Of a DNA stretch of 64,000 bases, positions 44,418 to 54,239 are shown in pieces. Each line of letters starts with the position of its first letter. The stretch's first letter is position 1. The DNA comes from Hydrogenophilales bacterium (GTDB lineage: Bacteria > Pseudomonadota > Gammaproteobacteria > Burkholderiales > Eutrophovitaceae): assembly GCA_902601765.1 (NCBI GenBank), contig CACKOO010000001.1, positions 184,871 through 248,870 on the forward strand, written 5' to 3'. The position numbers and the translations under genes were made by a program. Below the pieces are notes generated by a model. The model ran no database searches. It saw nothing but the letters and a program-made list of their open reading frames with translations, and was not told where the DNA came from.

Positions 44418-47285
44418 ATGCAACTAGCAACGAACCTAACCTCGTCAACCCCCTCTGGTGAGGTTCAAGAAAAGGAGTCTACTGACAATGATTTAATAGC
44501 TTCCTACCCCGATCACAAAGTCATACGCCGCAATGGGAGCGTTGTTAATTTTGAACCGCCAAAAATTTCGCTTGCATTGACAAAGGCATTTTTAGCCGTG
44601 AGTGGTGGGCAAGGTGCCGCTTCAGCTAAAATACGAGATTTAGTCGGATCATTAACTGAAACAGTAGTTCATGCACTCCCCGGAAGGAAGCCATCGGGAG
44701 GAACTTTCCACATAGAGGATATTCAAGATCAAGTAGAACTAGCACTAATGCGAGCTGGTCAGCACGAGGTTGCGCGAGCTTACGTTTTATACCGTGAAAG
44801 CCGAAATCGAGATAGAGCAGAGAGGAACAAAGAAGAAGTACAAATTGAGCAGCCAGAAATACAGGTAAGAGATGAAGCCGGCTTAAGGCCACTAAAGATC
44901 AACTTTCTGCGTAGTCTCATCGAAGAAAGTTGTGTGGGCCTTGGTGGTTCGGTTGATGCGGAGGCTATTCTGAAGCTTACAATTAGAGATTTGTATGATG
45001 GGGTATCCATAGTAGAAGTTAACAAGAGTGTCATCATGGCTTCGAGATCCTTGATAGAAAAAGAGCCAGATTACAGTTTTGTAACCGCTAGACTTTTACT
45101 CAATAGCATCAGAGAGGAAGTTCTTGGCCAAGAAACAACTCACAAACAAATGCAACACGGTTACCGAGAGTATTTTCCGAAATTTATTCAACAGGGGGTT
45201 GAAAAAGGCCTATTGGATAAAAAACTATTGAATTTCGATCTAGAAAAACTCGCCACTCACCTAGATTTCAATAAAGACTTAAAGTTCACCTATCTCGGAT
45301 TACAAACACTTTATGACAGATATTTTCTGCACCTAAATGGAAGAAGAATTGAGTTGCCCCAAGTTTTCTTTATGCGGGTAGCGATGGGGTTGGCTTTGAA
45401 CGAATCAAACCGGGAAGAGAGGGTTGTGGAGTTTTACCAGGTTCTTTCTAACTTTGAGTTTATGAGTTCCACTCCAACACTTTTTAATTCCGGAACTATT
45501 AGGTCGCAATTGTCGAGTTGTTACCTAACCACTATCGCCGATGACCTTGACGGAATATATGAAGGGATAAAAGAGAATGCATTGCTATCGAAATTTGCTG
45601 GAGGATTGGGTAACGATTGGACTTCTGTAAGGTCTCTTGGATCGCACATAAAAGGGACCAATGGGAAATCTCAAGGGGTGGTTCCCTTTTTAAAAGTTGT
45701 CAATGATACCGCGGTTGCTGTTAACCAAGGAGGCAAAAGAAAAGGTGCTGTCTGCGCATATCTTGAAACATGGCATTTGGACGTAGAGGAGTTTTTGGAG
45801 CTTCGAAAGAATACTGGTGATGATAGACGGCGGACTCATGATATGAATACCGCCAACTGGATACCCGATTTATTTATGAAGCGGGTAATATCAGGGGAGA
45901 AATGGACCCTATTTTCACCCTCAGATGTTCCCGACCTCCACGACTTATATGGAGAAAAATTTGAGAAAGCTTATGTCGCGTATGAGACTAAGGCGGAAAG
46001 AGGTGAAATTTCTTTATCTAAAAAGGTCAGTGCGTCTGATCTTTGGCGAAAGATGTTAACAATGTTATTCGAAACTGGTCATCCATGGATCACATTCAAA
46101 GATCCTTGTAATATTCGAAGCCCGCAAAATCATTTCGGGATTGTCCACAGTTCAAACTTATGTACCGAAATCACTCTCAATACATCTGATTCGGAGATTG
46201 CTGTTTGTAATTTGGGTTCAATAAATCTTACAGAACATCTGAGTAATGGTGAGATCGACCATAGAAAACTGAAGAAAACTGTATCTACGGCAATGCGTAT
46301 GTTAGACAATGTAGTAGATATTAACTTTTACCCTGTAGACAAGGCACGCAACTCAAACCTAAAGCATAGGCCGGTTGGTTTGGGGATGATGGGTTTTCAA
46401 GATTGTTTACACCTTATGAATCTTCCTTATGCTTCAACCCAAGCTGTAGAATTTGCCGACACAGTGACCGAGGCCGTTTCTTTTTATTCCTACTGGGCAT
46501 CAACCGAACTATCTAAAGAACGAGGAAGATATGCTACTTTTGACGGCTCTTTGTGGTCTCAAGGAATCCTCCCACAGGATACGATTGACTACCTCAGAAA
46601 AGAAAGGGGCGGATATGTCGAGGTGGATATGAGTTCATCGCTGGACTGGGGCGCACTGCGTGACCGTATACAGCGTTTTGGAATAAGAAATTCGAATTGC
46701 GTTGCAATAGCACCAACAGCTACTATAGCAAACATTGTCGGAGTGTCAGCATCAATAGAGCCGACCTTTCAAAACTTATACGTTAAATCCAATCTGTCGG
46801 GAGAGTTCACAGTAACAAATAAATACCTAGTTGCTGAGCTAAAAAAGCTAAACTTATGGGACGATGTAATGATCGCAGACCTGAAATACTTTGACGGTTC
46901 ACTATCAAAGATTGATAGAATCCCACCAGCGATTCGCCATCTATATTCGACTGCTTTCGAAATTGACCCAACTTGGCTAGTCGAATGTGCTGCCAGGAGA
47001 CAAAAATGGATTGACCAAGCACAATCGCTAAATATATACATGGCCGGAGTGTCGGGTAAAAAGCTAGATGAAATCTATAAGCTAGCTTGGAAAAGAGGAC
47101 TCAAAACCACTTACTACCTTCGAACACTTGGGGCCACCCACGCTGAGAAAGCAACTGTTAAGTCGGGTGACTTGAATGCTGTTCCGTCACAGCTAAAGGA
47201 TAATGAGAATAGTGTGGCTACTTCGGAAGGAGATGATGGGAATGTGTGTTCGATTTCTGATTCAGAATGTGAAGCTTGCCAGTAA
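44418..47285 (+). CDS. nrdA: Class Ia ribonucleotide reductase alpha subunit
   Basis: ATP-cone VIRRNGSVVNFEPPKISLALTKAF, SSCYLTTIADDLDGI, NLCTEITLNTS; RBS GGAGG before ATG at 44418. Confidence 0.97.
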   Translation: MQLATNLTSSTPSGEVQEKESTDNDLIASYPDHKVIRRNGSVVNFEPPKISLALTKAFLAVSGGQGAASAKIRDLVGSLTETVVHALPGRKPSGGTFHIEDIQDQVELALMRAGQHEVARAYVLYRESRNRDRAERNKEEVQIEQPEIQVRDEAGLRPLKINFLRSLIEESCVGLGGSVDAEAILKLTIRDLYDGVSIVEVNKSVIMASRSLIEKEPDYSFVTARLLLNSIREEVLGQETTHKQMQHGYREYFPKFIQQGVEKGLLDKKLLNFDLEKLATHLDFNKDLKFTYLGLQTLYDRYFLHLNGRRIELPQVFFMRVAMGLALNESNREERVVEFYQVLSNFEFMSSTPTLFNSGTIRSQLSSCYLTTIADDLDGIYEGIKENALLSKFAGGLGNDWTSVRSLGSHIKGTNGKSQGVVPFLKVVNDTAVAVNQGGKRKGAVCAYLETWHLDVEEFLELRKNTGDDRRRTHDMNTANWIPDLFMKRVISGEKWTLFSPSDVPDLHDLYGEKFEKAYVAYETKAERGEISLSKKVSASDLWRKMLTMLFETGHPWITFKDPCNIRSPQNHFGIVHSSNLCTEITLNTSDSEIAVCNLGSINLTEHLSNGEIDHRKLKKTVSTAMRMLDNVVDINFYPVDKARNSNLKHRPVGLGMMGFQDCLHLMNLPYASTQAVEFADTVTEAVSFYSYWASTELSKERGRYATFDGSLWSQGILPQDTIDYLRKERGGYVEVDMSSSLDWGALRDRIQRFGIRNSNCVAIAPTATIANIVGVSASIEPTFQNLYVKSNLSGEFTVTNKYLVAELKKLNLWDDVMIADLKYFDGSLSKIDRIPPAIRHLYSTAFEIDPTWLVECAARRQKWIDQAQSLNIYMAGVSGKKLDEIYKLAWKRGLKTTYYLRTLGATHAEKATVKSGDLNAVPSQLKDNENSVATSEGDDGNVCSISDSECEACQ

Positions 47286-47375
47286 CGCGAAGCGCCAACT
47301 TTTGCGAAACAATAGTTAAAAGTAGGTTTTGAACTTTAAATAAATCAATAACTAAAAAAGAAAAAAGGTAAATAC

Positions 47376-48530
47376 ATGTTGCAGTTTGAAGAAGAAACAA
47401 AAAGCTCAGGTTCGGGAGTAGAGTCCTCCAAATACACACCGCAAGACCTTTTGATTACCAATGAAAAAGAACGAACCAAAAACCATGACGGAGACTCCAG
47501 TGACCCTAAAAGTGAACGGGTTCGGCTAGAAGATAAAAGAATTATCAATGGTAAAGCAGATGTTAATCAACTGGTACCTTTTAAATATAAATGGGCTTGG
47601 GATAAATATTTATCGGGTTGTGCAAACCACTGGATGCCTCAAGAAATTAACATGAGTAGAGACGTAGAACTTTGGAAAAATCCGAAAGGATTGACTGATG
47701 ATGAAAGACTCATTGTCAAACGTAATTTAGGCTTTTTTTCCACAGCCGATTCGCTCGCAGCTAATAATATAGTCTTGGGTACGTACAGGCACATAACAGC
47801 GCCGGAGTGTAGGCAGTATCTTCTAAGGCAGGGTTTCGAAGAGGCGATACACACTCACGCATACCAATACATAGTGGAAAGCCTGGGACTTGACGAATCG
47901 GAGATTTTTAACGCTTACAAAGAGGTGGGTAGCATTAGAGAGAAAGACGAGTTTTTAATACCCTTTATCGAAACTTTAACAGACCCTGCTTTTAAAACGG
48001 GCACACATGAAAATGATCAGAAACTTTTAAAAAGTCTCATAGTATTTGCTTGTATAATGGAGGGGCTTTTTTTCTATGTCGGTTTTGTCCAAATCTTAGC
48101 TTTAGGAAGGCAAAACAAGATGACAGGCGCCGCTGAACAGTACCAATACATCCTTAGAGATGAATCAATGCACTGTAATTTTGGTATAGATTTAATAAAT
48201 CAACTTAAACTTGAGAACCCGAGTTTATGGACAAAGGATCTGAAAAAAGAAGTAACAAGCCTAATAAAACAAGGAGTGGAATTAGAGTATCGGTACGCTG
48301 AGGACACCATGCCTCGAGGCGTTCTGGGTTTGAATGCACCCATGTTTAAAGAGTATTTGCGTTATGTTGCTAATCGACGGTGCCAACAAATAGGTATAGA
48401 ACAAATATATGAAGGTGCGAGTAATCCATTCCCGTGGATGTCCGAGATGATGGATCTAAAAAAAGAAAAAAACTTTTTCGAAACGAGAGTAACCGAATAT
48501 CAAACAGGGGGTGCACTAAATTGGGAATAA
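47376..48530 (+). CDS. nrdB: Class Ia ribonucleotide reductase beta subunit
   Basis: [49 protein letters not shown]. Confidence 0.97.
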   Translation: MLQFEEETKSSGSGVESSKYTPQDLLITNEKERTKNHDGDSSDPKSERVRLEDKRIINGKADVNQLVPFKYKWAWDKYLSGCANHWMPQEINMSRDVELWKNPKGLTDDERLIVKRNLGFFSTADSLAANNIVLGTYRHITAPECRQYLLRQGFEEAIHTHAYQYIVESLGLDESEIFNAYKEVGSIREKDEFLIPFIETLTDPAFKTGTHENDQKLLKSLIVFACIMEGLFFYVGFVQILALGRQNKMTGAAEQYQYILRDESMHCNFGIDLINQLKLENPSLWTKDLKKEVTSLIKQGVELEYRYAEDTMPRGVLGLNAPMFKEYLRYVANRRCQQIGIEQIYEGASNPFPWMSEMMDLKKEKNFFETRVTEYQTGGALNWE

Positions 48531-48576
48531 GGTTTTATAAAAGACCTGGATGCCCCCAAGATAATTGCTATTAAAA

Positions 48577-48735
48577 ATGGCAAATTTAAATAAAATTAAA
48601 CGACAGAGAAAAGAACAGCTGAATCTTGCGGGTTGCGAAAAACAACCCATAAAAAGATTCCTGGTCGGCACTGTAAGGCATAATACAGATGCCATGTTTT
48701 TTAACTTAATCGATTCTATGTACTTATATTCCTAG
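48577..48735 (+). CDS. Possible small ORF (52 aa)
   Basis: ATG at 48577 to TAG at 48735; MANLNKIKRQRKEQLNLAGCEKQPIKRFLVGTVRHNTDAMFFNLIDSMYLYS; no clear RBS. Confidence 0.25.
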   Translation: MANLNKIKRQRKEQLNLAGCEKQPIKRFLVGTVRHNTDAMFFNLIDSMYLYS

Positions 48736-48747
48736 GAGGTGATTGTA

Positions 48748-49152
48748 ATGGCAGTAAAGAAGAAACCAGCTAAGAAGAAAGTAGCAGCTAAGAAAAAACA
48801 GGTTGCGAAAAAGAAGGTAGTAGCTAAGAAAAAACCGGTTGCGAAAAAGAAAGTAGCCGCTAAGAAAAAGCCGGCTGCGAAAAAGAAAGTAGCCGCTAAG
48901 AAAAAGCCGGCTGCGAAAAAGAAAGTAGTAGCTAAGAGAAAGCCGGCTGCGAAAAAGAAAGTAGTAGCTAAGAGAAAGCCGGTTGCGAAAAAGAAAGTAG
49001 TAGCTAAGAGAAAGCCGGTTCCGAAAAAGAAAGTAGCAGCAAAACCCCCTGTTACCAAGAAAAAACCGGAACCAATAGTGCCGGCTGCCCCGCGGCCATT
49101 AGCTACTCCAGCGGCTTGGCCGTTCCCGGTAATAGGTAATCGCCCAAATTAG
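48748..49152 (+). CDS. Histone H1-like Lys/Ala-rich DNA-binding protein
   Basis: (AAKKKPAAKKKV)n repeats, RBS AGGAGGT before ATG at 48748. Confidence 0.88.
   Translation: MAVKKKPAKKKVAAKKKQVAKKKVVAKKKPVAKKKVAAKKKPAAKKKVAAKKKPAAKKKVVAKRKPAAKKKVVAKRKPVAKKKVVAKRKPVPKKKVAAKPPVTKKKPEPIVPAAPRPLATPAAWPFPVIGNRPN
48770..49050 (+). repeat. 36-bp in-frame tandem repeat array (e.g. GCTGCGAAAAAGAAAGTAGCCGCTAAGAAAAAGCCG)
   Basis: At least two exact adjacent copies plus several degenerate ones inside the histone-like gene. Confidence 0.85.
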
Positions 49153-49169
49153 TATTCGGTGAGATTTGA

Positions 49170-49203
49170 CCACCCTGATAGCCATAAAAAGCTATTGGGG
49201 TGG
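49170..49203. terminator. Candidate shared hairpin between convergent genes
   Basis: CCACCCTGATAGC-cataaaaa-GCTATTGGGGTGG with wobble pairs. Confidence 0.45.
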
Positions 49204-49788
49204 GGGATCGTGAATTGGTTTCGGCGTTGTTTGGAATTGATCCGATAGAAATGTCATTTCAAAATCTCTTGCGACTTGAATTTGTTTTCCTTGGTAAGAG
49301 AAATAAATATCAAACGACGGCAACCCATCATTTGCGAGGAAACCCTCGGGCAGATCCATCTCGGATATCCTGTTTCCATTAATATCTATTATATTTTCAT
49401 ATATAAATAATGTGTCCCTGTCATCTACAGATGCCAATATGCTTGCAGTTTCAATAAATATTTTCAGATCCTTACCAAACCAGACTTTTTTTATATTATC
49501 AATAATAATGCCATTATGGGTTTGTAGATTGAGAGGATTTACTTCGAAAACATTGATCACATAAGGGGTTTGGAAAAAACTAACAAAAACTTGTTGTACA
49601 CCATTTTGGAAGTAATATCGACCATGGTTGTCTTTTCGGTAGTTTTTTGAGATAAATTTAATTAGTTTTACATTATTAATTTTTTTTCCCTTAATGCGCC
49701 ACTGACCTCTTGGATCAAGAGATAGCCATCCGAAAATTTGTGGGTTACGAGGCCAACTTTCTTTTTCGATAATATTTCTACTAGTCAT
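49192..49788 (-). CDS. DUF1285-like protein
   Basis: IEKESWPRNPQIFGWLSLDPRGQWRIKGKKI..., 198 aa. Confidence 0.75.
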   Translation of the reverse strand: MTSRNIIEKESWPRNPQIFGWLSLDPRGQWRIKGKKINNVKLIKFISKNYRKDNHGRYYFQNGVQQVFVSFFQTPYVINVFEVNPLNLQTHNGIIIDNIKKVWFGKDLKIFIETASILASVDDRDTLFIYENIIDINGNRISEMDLPEGFLANDGLPSFDIYFSYQGKQIQVARDFEMTFLSDQFQTTPKPIHDPPPQ

Positions 49789-49844
49789 AAAGAACCTGTA
49801 AACATAATTTAAAAAATTAATACCATCATAGATTTCTGTTTAAG

Positions 49845-50306
49845 TTAGATGCATCCAGATTTGTCAACTATCTTTAGCAAGTTTCCCAAAAGTAAAGATG
49901 AGCGCTCGAAATAGCGAATGGAGATTTGCGGTATGGTTTTTAAATATTTATCACCTTTGATAAATAGTTCGGACGCGTCAGAAAAAATATTATCAATAGT
50001 TGCCTTGTGATTGAGGCTTGTAGGTTCACAAGTCTTGGATATCAACTGTTTCTTAAATGCATTAACTTTAGCAAATTTATTTAGCGCTTTATTACGTATA
50101 TGACTAGCATATGACCTATTTATCAGTGGGCCGATTGGAGGTGCAGTATTAGGAGTAGACTGTAGGGGTCCGAAATTAACATCAGTGCTAGGAATAATAA
50201 TTTTATCGAGAGAATCTAGTAGACTGTTATTAGAACTTGCTATGGAGTTTATAAATAGGAGTGTCAGCCCGATAGTAATGATGGCTTTCAGGTTTTTGTG
50301 AATCAC
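49845..50306 (-). CDS. Hypothetical exported protein
   Basis: Signal-like N-terminus MIHKNLKAIITIGLTLLFINSIASS. Confidence 0.55.
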   Translation of the reverse strand: MIHKNLKAIITIGLTLLFINSIASSNNSLLDSLDKIIIPSTDVNFGPLQSTPNTAPPIGPLINRSYASHIRNKALNKFAKVNAFKKQLISKTCEPTSLNHKATIDNIFSDASELFIKGDKYLKTIPQISIRYFERSSLLLGNLLKIVDKSGCI

Positions 50307-50312
50307 GATATT

Positions 50313-51311
50313 CTATGTCCCATTTATCACTGAGGGCCTTTGGTGATCCGACAGAATTGACAAAGCGTAGGATATGGTTTCAGGGCCAAATTTGGCTAGA
50401 ATTATATTATTCGATAAAATTTGGCGCCATATTCTGCCGTTAGGCTGGCTTTTAAAGAGTCCGAGCATACATTTGGTAATGGATCTTATGGGAGTGCCCG
50501 ACTGAGTCTTTTTTTTGGCGTAGCATTCCATTTGTTTCGCAATTGTCTCCCGAGACCCAATCTCCTTATTAAAAATTTTTTTCTCAATTTGAGCGAGAAG
50601 ATAAGGATCTTGATAAGCAGCCCTACCAATCATTACCCCATCGCAACGCGCGATCTCATCCGAGATACGCTCAACAGTATCGAGTCCACCGTTCAATATG
50701 AATTTCAGATGCGGAAAGTCTTTTTTTAGACGATAAACATAATTGTATTTCAATGGAGGAATGCGCCTGTTATCGGTGGGTGATAAACCTCTTAAAATCG
50801 CATTCCGAGCGTGAATAATAAAAATTTCACATCCTGATTCACTAACTATGTCGACGAAATTACGCGCAAAATCATAGTTGTTTTGCGAGTCAATGCCAAG
50901 CCGATGCTTTACAGTAACAGGAATCGATACAGAACTTTTCATTTCCGTCAGGCATCGTTTTACTAAATAGGGATCTTTCATTAAAGCTGCGCCAAATAAG
51001 CCATTGACAACCCTGTCAGATGGGCACCCACAGTTAAGGTTAATCTCGGAGAATCCATTTTTTTCACCTATTTCAGCAACTCTTGCAAGGTCTTGAGGGT
51101 TATTTCCTCCTAATTGCAGTGACACCGGAGCGTCTGTCCCTTCACTTTTTATTAAATGTACTTTCTTCCCATAAACGATTGCATTCGTTGGTATCATCTC
51201 CGTATATAACAGCGCTGATGGACTTAACAAGCTAAAAAAGTAACGGCAATGAGCGTCAGTCCAGTCCATCATTGGCGCTGTAGACAAGGTTCTTGATACT
51301 TGATTTCCCAT
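50313..51311 (-). CDS. dusA: tRNA-dihydrouridine(20/20a) synthase DusA
   Basis: APMMDWTDAHCRYFFSLLS, EINLNCGCPSDRVVNGLFGAALM. Confidence 0.95.
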   Translation of the reverse strand: MGNQVSRTLSTAPMMDWTDAHCRYFFSLLSPSALLYTEMIPTNAIVYGKKVHLIKSEGTDAPVSLQLGGNNPQDLARVAEIGEKNGFSEINLNCGCPSDRVVNGLFGAALMKDPYLVKRCLTEMKSSVSIPVTVKHRLGIDSQNNYDFARNFVDIVSESGCEIFIIHARNAILRGLSPTDNRRIPPLKYNYVYRLKKDFPHLKFILNGGLDTVERISDEIARCDGVMIGRAAYQDPYLLAQIEKKIFNKEIGSRETIAKQMECYAKKKTQSGTPIRSITKCMLGLFKSQPNGRIWRQILSNNIILAKFGPETISYALSILSDHQRPSVINGT

Positions 51312-51381
51312 ATTATTAAATTTCTAACCAACAATAATACAAATTAGAAAAACTAGGCAATCAGATGATTTAATCTTATCA

Positions 51382-52221
51382 CTATTTTACGTGCTGCTTT
51401 TGCTCACCCAGTCCGCTAATTCCCAGGTGCATATTGTCGCCAGGTTTCAGAAAAACGGGTTTTGGTTTAATTCCCATACCTACGCCAGGGGGGGTTCCAG
51501 TGGTAATAACATCACCCGGATGAAGTGTGACAAAACTGGATAAGTAGGACACAATTTCAGGCACATTGAAAATCATTGTGTGAGTATTTCCCGTCTGCAT
51601 CCTAGTTCCATTAACATCCAACCACATAGGTAAGTTATGGGGGTCGGGCACCTCATCTTTCGTGACTAGCCATGGTCCAATTGGAGCAAAAGTATCGAAA
51701 CTTTTACCTTTTGACCATTGGGAACCGTGTTCAAGCTGCCATTCGCGCTCTGAAACATCGTTACAAATCGTATAGCCAGCAACATAATTCATAGCATCGT
51801 CTCTAGACACATTTTTTGTAGTTGTGCCTATTACAAAAGCTAATTCGACTTCCCAGTCACTTTTTTTTGAGTGGGTTGGTAAAATTACATCGTCATTTGG
51901 ACCTGTTATAGAACTAATAGCCTTCATAAAAACTATTGGCTCTGTTGGAATAGGATTGTTAGTCTCTGCAGCATGGTCAGAGTAATTTAGTCCGATAGCG
52001 ATAAGCTTACTTACATTGGCAATCGGGGTTCCAAGACGAGAATTATTTTCAACTAATGGAAGGCTATCAGAGTCAATATCATTTAGCCTGGATAAGCTAT
52101 CTTTTGAGAGCACAGATCCATCTATATCTTGAACATGTCCAGACAAATCCCTAATATTTCCAGCCGCATCAACAACGCCAGGTTTCTCTTCACCAGCTTT
52201 TCCGTAGCGTACTATTTTCAT
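51382..52221 (-). CDS. Fumarylacetoacetate hydrolase family protein
   Basis: IAIGLNYSDHAAETNNPIPTEPIVFMKA, DWEVELAFVIG, TTGTPPGVGMG; start at MKIVRYG. Confidence 0.94.
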   Translation of the reverse strand: MKIVRYGKAGEEKPGVVDAAGNIRDLSGHVQDIDGSVLSKDSLSRLNDIDSDSLPLVENNSRLGTPIANVSKLIAIGLNYSDHAAETNNPIPTEPIVFMKAISSITGPNDDVILPTHSKKSDWEVELAFVIGTTTKNVSRDDAMNYVAGYTICNDVSEREWQLEHGSQWSKGKSFDTFAPIGPWLVTKDEVPDPHNLPMWLDVNGTRMQTGNTHTMIFNVPEIVSYLSSFVTLHPGDVITTGTPPGVGMGIKPKPVFLKPGDNMHLGISGLGEQKQHVK

Positions 52222-52287
52222 TTGTGCCCCCTGTCTTAATGTTTGAAAAAACTTATTATATTTTATGAATAATAACAAAGATATTGC

Positions 52288-53028
52288 TTATATTGTTATA
52301 CCTCCGTCTATAATTATTGTTTGTCCGGTAATAAATGCGGACTCATTTGATGCTAGATATACTGCAGCCTCGGCGATTTCCTCGGATGTGCCTAAGCGTC
52401 CCATAGGTTGTCGAGAAATAAAATTTTGTCTAGCTTTTTCAATATCTCCAAGCTCTCGCATACGATCACCGAGGCTAGGCGTATCAACAGTCCCCGGGCA
52501 AATTGCGTTTACTCTTATTCCTTCTCTAACGAAATCAGCAGCTAGAGCTTTGGTCATTCCTATAACAGCAGCTTTTGAAGCTCCATATGCGTATCGGTTT
52601 GGTATGCCTTTAATAGAACTGGCAACCGATGCGACATTAATTATCGAGCCATCTTTTTTTTCGATGAGTCCAGGTAATAAAGCTTTTGTCACAATAAAGT
52701 GACTTCGAACATTTAATGCGAAAGAGAAGTCCCAGTCTGCATCGGTGCAGTCAAGAATAGTTCCCTGGTGTACGTATCCCGCACAATTGAACACTACATT
52801 TGGCGTGGGAATTTGCTTGGCCATGTCTGTTACCGCCTTTGTGTCAAGCACATCCAAAACATTTGTGGAAATGCCCGCCTTAGTAGGCAGTTCCTTGAGT
52901 TTTTCAGAGTCTATATCGGTAGCAATAACTTCTGCTCCTTCGCGCGCTAGTGCGATTGCAGTAGCTCGCCCAATCCCTTGCCCTGCTGCTGTTACAAAAG
53001 CAATTTTTCCCTCCAGTCTCTTGGACAA
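52288..53028 (-). CDS. SDR family oxidoreductase
   Basis: IAFVTAAGQGIGRATAIALAREGAEVIATD, YGASKAAV. Confidence 0.94.
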   Translation of the reverse strand: MSKRLEGKIAFVTAAGQGIGRATAIALAREGAEVIATDIDSEKLKELPTKAGISTNVLDVLDTKAVTDMAKQIPTPNVVFNCAGYVHQGTILDCTDADWDFSFALNVRSHFIVTKALLPGLIEKKDGSIINVASVASSIKGIPNRYAYGASKAAVIGMTKALAADFVREGIRVNAICPGTVDTPSLGDRMRELGDIEKARQNFISRQPMGRLGTSEEIAEAAVYLASNESAFITGQTIIIDGGITI

Positions 53029-53100
53029 TAGATTTCTCCTTCTTTAGATTTGTATTTTTTATTGAATCGAACTTCCTTTGGAATTTATCGAGGTCTTTAA

Positions 53101-53406
53101 TTAATCCTCGCTTTCAAGAGACTCCAACGGCACGTTTTCCCAATCAAACTCTCCCGTAGATACTTTGAGGCCCACAAGTATACGAGCTTTATTAATATAT
53201 TTAAGGGCTTTTTTCTCTTGTTGGGCAAAGCAAAATTTTCTCGCATCGAACAATATACTGGCTAGTCTTTGAGTTTTCTGCTGAGTAAGTGTTATCCCCT
53301 TCAGGTCGTCTGCAAGAATTCGCACCTCAGTGGCGCATCCTGCAGAGAAACCAATTTGAACGTTAAAGATTGCAAATAAACAAAAAAAAAGTAAAGTAAA
53401 TTTTTT
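53101..53406 (-). CDS. Hypothetical exported protein
   Basis: Signal peptide MKKFTLLFFCLFAIFNVQIGFSAGC; start chosen at 53406. Confidence 0.55.
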   Translation of the reverse strand, partial: KKFTLLFFCLFAIFNVQIGFSAGCATEVRILADDLKGITLTQQKTQRLASILFDARKFCFAQQEKKALKYINKARILVGLKVSTGEFDWENVPLESLESED

Positions 53407-53516
53407 CATAAAATTTATTCGATTACAATATTGAGTTATGCTATATGCTACAACATATTCTGAAAAATAAATATTTTTGCTGATAATGTTAACCGTTATA
53501 TTTTCTGGCGCATGTA

Positions 53517-54146
53517 ATGAAAACCAACAAAATGTTCTCAAATTCTATCACTAAAGAAATTGTCAGAAATTCATTAGTCGGCAACAAAAATGGGAGCTTT
53601 GACAAGAAAATTTCTAACACTGGAAGAAGACTTAATTCAAAACCTATTAGTGCCGCTGTCTTAGTTCTTATAGTTGGTCATCAATCTGGGGCAAAAGTAG
53701 TTTTGACCAAGAGAAGTAAGAATTTGACGCATCATGCTGGTCAGATTAGCTTTCCCGGAGGGCGGGTTGACGAACAAGATGATAATCTCGAAACAACCGC
53801 TTTAAGGGAAACAAATGAAGAAATTGGGATTTCTCCAAATACAATCAATATCTTAGGAAGATTGCCCGACTATGATGTCTTGACCGGATTTAGGATAACC
53901 CCTATCGTTGGTTGGGCAAAATATGCTCTAGAGTATTTCCCAGCCTACGAAGAGGTTGACGAGGTATTCGAGTTACCTTTAAATTTTATTTTGGAACCTA
54001 AAAACAGTGTAAAACACTCAAAAACTATTGATGGAGTTATAAGAGAATACTATTCGATATCATATGAGGGTAGGTATGTTTGGGGAGCAACGGCCGCAAT
54101 ATTAGTGAACTTGTCCCACGCTATAAGATTGCATGCTTGTAATTAG
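53517..54146 (+). CDS. NUDIX hydrolase, CoA pyrophosphatase-like
   Basis: GGRVDEQDDNLETTALRETNEEIGI Nudix box. Confidence 0.9.
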   Translation: MKTNKMFSNSITKEIVRNSLVGNKNGSFDKKISNTGRRLNSKPISAAVLVLIVGHQSGAKVVLTKRSKNLTHHAGQISFPGGRVDEQDDNLETTALRETNEEIGISPNTINILGRLPDYDVLTGFRITPIVGWAKYALEYFPAYEEVDEVFELPLNFILEPKNSVKHSKTIDGVIREYYSISYEGRYVWGATAAILVNLSHAIRLHACN

Positions 54147-54239
54147 TATAAATTATCAAATGTTTTGCTATCAAGTATTTCAAGAATAGCTGAAAATGCT
54201 ATCATAAGGTTTACTTAGTTTTCGTTAATAGTCATACAT

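Noticed and set aside
48770-49050. Possible CRISPR array because of about 36-bp periodic repeats
   Set aside because: Repeats are contiguous, have no spacers, and encode an in-frame KKKPAAKKKV protein.
48732-49058. Minus-strand ORF with FFFATGFLLATT repeats
   Set aside because: It is the antisense translation of the Lys/Ala repeat gene, which has a strong RBS and a known family type on the plus strand.
52265-53047. Plus-strand ORFs opposite the SDR gene
   Set aside because: Antisense of a clear SDR.
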